The position numbers and the translations under genes were made by a program. Positions 13,802 to 17,734 of a stretch of DNA of 17,734 nucleotides are shown here, in pieces (position 1 is the stretch's first letter; each line of letters starts with the position of its first letter). Below the pieces are notes generated by a model. It searched no databases. It saw nothing but the letters and a program-made list of their open reading frames with translations, and was not told where the DNA came from. This DNA is from JAGQNP01 sp038257245 (GTDB lineage Bacteria; Patescibacteriota; Saccharimonadia; Saccharimonadales; JACQNP01): the NCBI GenBank assembly GCA_038257245.1, contig JBBSJL010000016.1:1-17734 (forward strand), given 5' to 3'.

Positions 13802-14389
13802 ATGACAACGGAAGATCAGATGAAGGCAATTAAATTTTTTGTATCTGCTTACGACGAGCTCGTGCTACTTTGCAATAATAATAGCCTGGATAACTACAAA
13901 GTTAACCAGATATCAAGAATATTAAGACAGTTTTTATTTGACCAATATTCCATAGTGGCAAACGTGGCTCGAATTGTTTCTGTATCAGGAAGTAGAAGAC
14001 TAAAATTCATTTGTTGCCCTTATAAACCAAGACTAGAAGTAGGCCTTGAGTTTGGAGGTATATATGACGGGTTTTACCCTCTGGATGATGCCCCCTTTAG
14101 ACAGGATGTTGTCACACTAAGTTTAAATCAGCTGGGTTCGCAAGTGCTTATTGAGTACAAAGGTAAGCCATATACACTAAAACAATTGGTAAAATACATT
14201 GCAAATAAAGAAGGTGGCATCCACTTTGATCAGAAAAATCTAGATATTGATGAATTAACTCTCAAAGATTTACAAGATTTTATGGCAGTTGGTGGGCATG
14301 CAGCCTTGACTAGAACTTTACTTGCCGTAGGCCTTGTCCTTATAGATGGGTTGACCGATATTGCTAGTAAAGCCAAGGAAAATATATAG
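13802..14389 (+). CDS. Hypothetical 195-aa protein
   Basis: Soluble protein without recognisable family. N-terminal helices (residues 1-55), a beta-rich middle (RLKFICCPYKPRLEVGLEFGG.YDGFYPLDDAPFRQDVVTLSLNQLGSQVLIEYKGKPY) and C-terminal helices including a Gly/Ala/Leu-rich segment (AVGGHAALTRTLLAVGLVLIDGL, about 162-184) that is weakly hydrophobic. It contains a CC pair and no signal peptide. There is no Shine-Dalgarno. It is convergent with pyrE (5 bp between the stops). The role is unknown. Confidence 0.65.
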   Translation: MTTEDQMKAIKFFVSAYDELVLLCNNNSLDNYKVNQISRILRQFLFDQYSIVANVARIVSVSGSRRLKFICCPYKPRLEVGLEFGGIYDGFYPLDDAPFRQDVVTLSLNQLGSQVLIEYKGKPYTLKQLVKYIANKEGGIHFDQKNLDIDELTLKDLQDFMAVGGHAALTRTLLAVGLVLIDGLTDIASKAKENI

Positions 14390-14394
14390 GTATT

Positions 14395-15105
14395 TTACGT
14401 TAACTGATAAGTCGTAACCAGACCATCTTCCACCAAACTACTATGGTAAGTCTGCAATGCATCAATAGCACCGTTATCAATACGGCCGTTAGCCAATAGG
14501 AAACGTGCTGCATTAGATAAAGTAGTTAGTGAGTTTACTTCAAAGCCATAGTCATTTTCTAGTGTCTGAACACCACCTTCTTGTCGGTCGAACTGTAGTG
14601 TAATGGCAACTGGTTCTAGCCCTACTGCAGATAATACTTTAGAGCCTTCAACTTTAGACCTACCGTCTGTAGCAACATCATCTGCTAGAAGAACAGTTTC
14701 ACCTGCATCATAGTCTCCCTCAATCTTTTGATGATAACCGTAGGTCTTATTTGGCTCATCAACACGCTCCCAAAGATAAGACATACCAGCTTCGTATGCA
14801 CCAACAGCGGCAGGTGCTGTAGCTGCCTGCGCTTTACCGAAAACATGGTCAATTGGTTTTTTAACTTGCCCGAACATTGCTGCATATCCTGCTGCAAGTG
14901 CTCTTCGGAAGTCTCTTTGACTATCTATGGTCATTTTCCCACTGCGGTCTAGTTCTTTACTGAAGGACAGACTACCACGCATGTTGTAGTAGTAGGGTGA
15001 CTGTCTACCTGATTTAAGGGTAATACCACCGTCAGGAAAACCAAGTAATCCTCTATCAAACATACCTACGGCTAATTGTTCTTCTAAGTGTTCGCCAATT
15101 GCCAT
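14395..15105 (-). CDS. pyrE: Orotate phosphoribosyltransferase
   Basis: Converts orotate and PRPP to orotidine 5'-phosphate in UMP synthesis. 236 residues. The substrate loop TLKSGRQSPYYYNMRG near the N-terminus, the mobile loop KTYGYHQKIEGDYDAGE (PyrE K..G.H..IEG) and the type I phosphoribosyl motif VLLADDVATDGRSKVEG are clear. A phrase GVFGKAQAATAPAAVG-like stretch (residues about 87-101) fits the usual G.A.GG.P.A strand. It is slightly longer than the usual 210 residues. The ATG overlaps the pyrF stop by one base (TAATG), with GAGGGAG as RBS inside the end of pyrF. It is mobile-element cargo and seems intact. Confidence 0.9.
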   Translation of the reverse strand: MAIGEHLEEQLAVGMFDRGLLGFPDGGITLKSGRQSPYYYNMRGSLSFSKELDRSGKMTIDSQRDFRRALAAGYAAMFGQVKKPIDHVFGKAQAATAPAAVGAYEAGMSYLWERVDEPNKTYGYHQKIEGDYDAGETVLLADDVATDGRSKVEGSKVLSAVGLEPVAITLQFDRQEGGVQTLENDYGFEVNSLTTLSNAARFLLANGRIDNGAIDALQTYHSSLVEDGLVTTYQLT

Positions 15106-15818
15106 TAGACTGCTCCCTCTAGCTCAACAACTAGGTTCTCGTATGCTTGAGCTGGGTCTTCAGCCTGAGATATTTGTCTACCAATAACTAGTAAGTCAGC
15201 ACCATCTCTAATAGCTGCAGTTGGAGTACCAACATTAGCCTGGTCATGACTGTCTGCTCCTGCAGACCTAGTACCTGGAATCATTGCGAATAGTTCACTT
15301 GTAAGTGGGTCTGACTTAATACCACCGACTTCTTTAGGTGAAGCTACAACGCCCCTTAGGCCTGCAATAGCTGCATCCCTAGCTAATACTGTTACTAGTT
15401 CAGGACGAGTTAGGCCATAACGAGCTTCAGTCTCTTCAGCAGGGATAGAAGTTAGTTCTGTAACACCTAACATAAGTATGTCACCAGCTTCTTCCTGTGA
15501 TAGTCTCATAGCTTCAATACCTGCTTTGGTATGAATAGTAATACCAAAAGGCGCATGTTCTTTGCTAGCTATGTTTTTGACTGCTCCAGCAACAGTATTA
15601 GGTATATCGTCCAACTTAGCATCAGCTACCCAGTCTAGACCATGTCGTCCAGCTAAATCAGCACAATAGTCCCAACTTGTAGCTGTTTGGAGCTCCAAAC
15701 CTAGCTTTACAAAGCGTGCTCCTGCTTGCTCTGCAACCCCCGCTAATCTTTCTGCGTCCTCTGTTTTTGATGCATCAATGGCCAGTATGATGCGTTCACG
15801 TGTTGGTAATTCTGACAT
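15105..15818 (-). CDS. pyrF: Orotidine 5'-phosphate decarboxylase
   Basis: Decarboxylates OMP to UMP, the last step of the pathway. 237 residues from the ATG at 15818, chosen because AGGGAG (15824-15829) stands 5 nt upstream; an ATG at 15842 has no RBS. TIM-barrel signs are LAIDASKTEDA, FVKLGLEL (K38), the catalytic DAKLDDIPNTV (D66, K68, D71; the family D.K..D charge network) and IPGTRSAGADS followed by ADLLVIGRQI for phosphate binding (Arg). The usual PGIR reads PGTR, but the catalytic tetrad is complete. It overlaps pyrE by one base and leads the operon. Confidence 0.9.
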   Translation of the reverse strand: MSELPTRERIILAIDASKTEDAERLAGVAEQAGARFVKLGLELQTATSWDYCADLAGRHGLDWVADAKLDDIPNTVAGAVKNIASKEHAPFGITIHTKAGIEAMRLSQEEAGDILMLGVTELTSIPAEETEARYGLTRPELVTVLARDAAIAGLRGVVASPKEVGGIKSDPLTSELFAMIPGTRSAGADSHDQANVGTPTAAIRDGADLLVIGRQISQAEDPAQAYENLVVELEGAV

Positions 15819-15896
15819 ATAGTCTCCCTCTACCCACCACATTACTTATTTATGGAATAATGATATCACTAGGCTGTGTGTTTGGGTAGTTTTCCG

Positions 15897-16058
15897 TTAA
15901 TATAACAAGCCCTCAACGATGTTGGCTTTTCTCTTTTCAGTGAACTTAAGTTTTTCCAGTAGTATCTGGGATGGTTCAGGGTTATCAACTATATATTTAA
16001 AAAGTTCGAGTAGCAGCCGTTTCTCTCGACCATGAACGAGACTGTACGAGTTACTCAT
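15897..16058 (-). CDS. 53-residue helical ORF upstream of pyrF
   Basis: Starts MSNSYSLVHGREKRLLLELF and continues with KYIVDNPEPSQILLEKLKFTEKRKANIVEGLLY. Mixed charged/hydrophobic helices, overall basic, no membrane segment. It lies 78 bp before pyrF on the same strand and could be a small regulator of the pyr genes or an unrelated peptide; no family is recognised. No Shine-Dalgarno; a -10-like TATAAG occurs about 18 nt before the ATG. Composition and length make it plausible but not certain. Confidence 0.4.
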   Translation of the reverse strand: MSNSYSLVHGREKRLLLELFKYIVDNPEPSQILLEKLKFTEKRKANIVEGLLY

Positions 16059-16111
16059 ACTACTTATCAATATGCACTTATAGCATCAGTGCTTTAACAT
16101 ACTTAATCTGA

Positions 16112-16369
16112 TCAATGAGTGTTACGCTTTAGTTTTCTGTTAGTAAGTACGTAAGAGACTACTATTAATACACTTATCAATATAGTTGATAGCCCAATAG
16201 CAAATAACACCGAGTGGCTCTCCCATATAGGAGGTTTGTTTTCAGGGGCGGGACGTGTAGTGCTGCCTATAGGTGTGCCGCCAAGATTTGGATTTTCCAC
16301 ACCTCTCTTCAGAGAGTTTTCTCTACCTTCTTCAATATTCTGTTCTCTCAGTTCTGATAACGTAGCCAT
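16112..16369 (-). CDS. Small C-tail-anchored membrane protein
   Basis: 85 residues. A charged N-terminal part (MATLSELREQNIEEGRENSL), a Gly/Pro-rich middle, one membrane helix at about 54-75 (LFAIGLSTILISVLIVVSYVL) and a basic end (TNRKLKRNTH). No family is recognised. An extended -10 box TGATATACT stands exactly 6 nt before the ATG with no Shine-Dalgarno, so a leaderless mRNA is likely. The large soluble part would face outward if the basic C-terminus stays inside. Confidence 0.65.
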   Translation of the reverse strand: MATLSELREQNIEEGRENSLKRGVENPNLGGTPIGSTTRPAPENKPPIWESHSVLFAIGLSTILISVLIVVSYVLTNRKLKRNTH

Positions 16370-16528
16370 GGCATTAGTATATCAGCCGCCAGCACCAAGT
16401 TACTATGATGTGAAATCGGCTCGGTGAACACGATAACATATTTTCACCTAGCCAACTCCCCAAGAAGTACGTTCCGATTCGATTTACTGATTTACTATGT
16501 TATATTTATAATAAATATAGGAGGTACT

Positions 16529-16924
16529 ATGAACATAATTATTGCAATTGTCTTAGCGATTTTTGCATGGTTTTTATTCGTGGTTATATTCACCAATATT
16601 ATTGGCATGATAATAAGAGGTTTTTACGAAAGAGACGAACGAGGTAGCTTAAGAATGACGGGTGGTGACGGGTTATCGATTGTCTTTTCTATATTATTGG
16701 TTATTACCCTATATCTGTTAGCAATATACGTGAACATCTGGGCAGCAATAGCAGCAGTTCTTTTTACCTTAGGCAGAATCCCAGATTTACTATTTGAACT
16801 TAAGACGGGCGTTAAGGTATCTAAAACACATATGCCTAAAGGCCTAATTTACACAATCACAGGATTTCTTGACTGGGCTGCTTATCCAATATTAGTAATT
16901 TGTATATATCAGCTTATAGGCTAA
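16529..16924 (+). CDS. Hypothetical membrane protein (three to four helices)
   Basis: 131 residues from the ATG at 16529, chosen because a perfect AGGAGG (16519-16524) lies 4 nt upstream; the frame extends back to an ATG at 16424 but that start has no RBS and the extra residues do not look like the rest. Hydrophobic segments at about 2-28, 45-85 (probably two helices) and 110-130 are separated by basic loops (RGFYERDERGSLRM, ELKTGVKVSKTHMPKG). No family is recognised. It is the last ORF before the right end of the element. Confidence 0.75.
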   Translation: MNIIIAIVLAIFAWFLFVVIFTNIIGMIIRGFYERDERGSLRMTGGDGLSIVFSILLVITLYLLAIYVNIWAAIAAVLFTLGRIPDLLFELKTGVKVSKTHMPKGLIYTITGFLDWAAYPILVICIYQLIG

Positions 16925-17194
16925 GAGTTAAGTCGCGCCCCTTAGAGCTATCAAAATAATATTGTTCAGCTTCCCCCAAATCCCGTATACCCAAACCATA
17001 ATGTCCAGAGTGCATTAACAAACACTATGTAATTCAATTTTAAATAAACTCCATAGGTTAAGTAGTGTAAGCAATACAGAGGATAAGACTAGTGGTTGAT
17101 ATTGTTAGTCGTGCTTAGAATACTTGTGCCTATTATGTCTCTCCACCTCAGTATTTCAGCTAGTAGGGGTGCAAACTTGTTGGTGGTACGACCT

Positions 17195-17234
17195 CCAAAT
17201 AAAGCGCCCCACAACAGTGGGGTATTTTATTTGG
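17195..17234. terminator. Bidirectional terminator hairpin
   Basis: CCCCAC (17207-17212), loop AACA, GTGGGG (17217-17222), with an outer stem CCAAATAAA (17195-17203) and TTTATTTGG (17226-17234). The GC-rich inner stem followed by TATTTTATTT (or CGCTTTATTT on the other strand) fits a Rho-independent terminator in both directions. Confidence 0.6.
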
Positions 17235-17283
17235 TAGATTTCATTGTGATCTGAAATCAGGCACCCGTCGGTGGAGTGGGTGA

Positions 17284-17334
17284 GAAATGCTAGTAGCATT
17301 TCGGAAACGAATCTTCCGAAGTCAACTTGTTGAC
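17284..17334. repeat. Three adjoining perfect inverted repeats next to attR
   Basis: GAAATGCTA-g-TAGCATTTC (17284-17302), TTCGGAA-N7-TTCCGAA (17300-17320) and GTCAAC-tt-GTTGAC (17321-17334) follow one another with no gap, 33 bp from the attR core. They could be recombinase or accessory-protein sites, or fold as RNA. Confidence 0.6.
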
Positions 17335-17366
17335 AGTAGTGAAGTTCGGGGGTCGCGGAATGTGAC

Positions 17367-17387
17367 CGAGTCCCACTGGACCCTCCA
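17367..17387 (+). repeat. attR core: orphan copy of the tRNA-Lys 3' end
   Basis: Perfect 21-bp copy of 8656-8676 in the same orientation, without the rest of a tRNA to its left. It marks the right end of the element. Confidence 0.88.
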
Positions 17388-17405
17388 TACCGCTCATGTT
17401 TAAAA

Positions 17406-17427
17406 TTCTCTGTTAAGAGGAGTTTTT
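17406..17427 (+). terminator. Probable displaced tRNA-Lys terminator
   Basis: TTCTCT (17406-17411), loop GTTA, AGAGGA (17416-17421, one G-U pair), then GTTTTT. The stem is short. It lies 18 bp past the CCA of attR, the place where the tRNA terminator stood before integration. Confidence 0.4.
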
Positions 17428-17445
17428 AATTGTTATCATATAGTT

Positions 17446-17734
17446 ATGTCATTAAATAAAATCATTCGTACGATTTGCCAGTTCACAGACAATCCTTCAG
17501 CTGAAAATATTGCAAAAATCCAAGCTGTCACAAAGAAGCTAGAGAAAAAGGGCTATCTAATACAAACGAAGCGTATTTGTACTACACTACCAAACTCTGC
17601 CGATCTCCAATTAATCGCTAAAGGCACTGTAGACTATACGAGTATTGGTGCAATTACGTACGAAGATGCCACTGCAACATTGCCCAACTTTCTGGCTACA
17701 AACAATCTTGCATTCAATATTGACCTCGCATCTG
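17446..17734 (+). CDS. DUF711/UPF0210 family protein, N-terminal part (3' end outside window)
   Basis: Starts MSLNKIIRTICQFTDNPSAE and is open to the window end (96 codons). IIRTICQFTDNP, then a helix IAKIQAVTKKLEKKGY and LIQTKRICTTLPN fit the opening of DUF711 proteins, a family of unknown function related to PFL-like folds; the full protein is normally above 400 residues. There is no Shine-Dalgarno; an extended -10 TGTTATCAT (17431-17439) ends exactly 6 nt before the ATG, so the mRNA is probably leaderless. It is chromosomal flank outside the element. Confidence 0.7.
   Translation, partial: MSLNKIIRTICQFTDNPSAENIAKIQAVTKKLEKKGYLIQTKRICTTLPNSADLQLIAKGTVDYTSIGAITYEDATATLPNFLATNNLAFNIDLAS

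Larger units (their letters stand above)
16925..17366. other. Gene-free right end of the element, rich in palindromes
   Basis: No credible gene in 440 bp. 17096-17124 holds a weak promoter pair TTGATA-N17-AATACT on the + strand. It is followed by the terminator-like hairpin at 17195-17234, a small hairpin CACCC/GGGTG (17262-17282), and three adjoining palindromes (17284-17334) that lead up to the attR core. It contains the element-side half of the attachment site. A short RNA from about 17131 to the 17207-17234 hairpin is possible. Confidence 0.45.
8656..17387. mobile_element. Integrative element in tRNA-Lys with serine recombinase and pyrimidine cargo
   Basis: The element is delimited by a perfect 21-bp direct repeat: the tRNA 3' end at 8656-8676 and an orphan copy at 17367-17387 (repeat-to-repeat distance 8,711 bp). 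Integration left the tRNA intact, as in tRNA-targeting islands. A large serine recombinase gene lies at the tRNA end, pointing at it. To the right of the orphan copy stands a weak terminator (17406-17427) where the tRNA's own terminator would be expected. Cargo is about a dozen ORFs, with pyrF-pyrE, a G5 surface protein, membrane proteins and a terminase-small-subunit-like protein. No replication, mobilisation or virion genes are recognisable, so movement probably depends on the recombinase and another element. Confidence 0.85.

Noticed and set aside
16424..16528. Upstream start for the membrane protein at 16529
   Set aside because: There is no RBS at 16424, while a perfect AGGAGG precedes 16529.
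16914..17015. - strand micro-ORF of 33 codons (MHSGHYGLGIRDLGEAEQYY...)
   Set aside because: The composition looks protein-like but it is very short, overlaps the end of the gene at 16529 and has no RBS; it may be a remnant, so I do not call it a gene.
17131..17234. Small RNA from the weak promoter at 17096-17124 to the bidirectional terminator
   Set aside because: The promoter matches are weak (four of six in the -10) and nothing else supports it; mentioned only as a possibility.
8656..17387. CRISPR array or conjugative plasmid-type element
   Set aside because: No regularly spaced repeats, Cas-like, relaxase, type IV secretion or replication genes are visible.

Overview
ORGANISM. A compact bacterial chromosome segment, AT-rich by eye, using the standard code (TGA, TAA and TAG all close recognisable genes). 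Very short intergenic gaps, overlapping start/stop codons, many small membrane proteins and a minimal chaperone set suggest a small-genome bacterium. Candidate Phyla Radiation/Patescibacteria, perhaps Saccharibacteria, is my best guess. It is an inference, because no rRNA or other phylogenetic marker lies in the window.

LAYOUT. (1) 1-4018, + strand: heat-shock locus with the grpE 3' end, a small Cys-containing ORF, a CIRCE operator with overlapping promoter, dnaK, cutA and dnaJ. The last three overlap and should be translationally coupled. (2) 4061-4982: a GGDEF-domain protein and a 37-residue single-helix membrane peptide. (3) 5004-8355: a divergent ATP-grasp protein, a RimK-associated retropepsin-like protein, RimK itself, a membrane-anchored DUF192 protein and an integral membrane protein. 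(4) 8370-8676: a hairpin-rich leader and tRNA-Lys(UUU). (5) 8656-17387: an integrated mobile element of about 8.7 kb. It is bounded by a perfect 21-bp direct repeat of the 3' end of the tRNA-Lys gene. A large serine recombinase gene sits at the tRNA end, and its last codons lie antisense inside the tRNA. (6) 17388 onward: chromosomal flank with what looks like the displaced terminator of the tRNA, then the start of a DUF711/UPF0210 gene cut by the window end.

THE ELEMENT. Besides the recombinase and a 54-residue basic ORF just upstream of it (possible directionality factor), it carries an unknown 200-aa protein, a one-helix membrane protein with four Cys, a zinc-ribbon membrane protein, a terminase-small-subunit-like DNA-binding protein behind a possible attenuator, a G5 + excalibur-like surface protein coupled to a membrane protein, a structured non-coding stretch, an unknown 195-aa protein, a two-gene pyrF-pyrE operon for the last two steps of UMP synthesis, and three small ORFs, two of them membrane proteins. 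I see no replication, conjugation or capsid genes, so it resembles a small integrative island with metabolic and cell-surface cargo.

HOW THE GENES WORK TOGETHER. The left part is protein quality control (HrcA/CIRCE-type regulation) next to a peptide-ligase/protease cluster for post-translational modification, probably of ribosomal protein S6. The mobile element could give a nucleotide-dependent host the orotate-to-UMP step together with surface and membrane proteins. The most interesting observations are the delimited tRNA-targeting serine-recombinase element with pyrimidine cargo, the recombinase C-terminus that would change on excision, the palindrome array against attR, and several genes with a -10 box exactly 6 nt before ATG (probable leaderless mRNAs).
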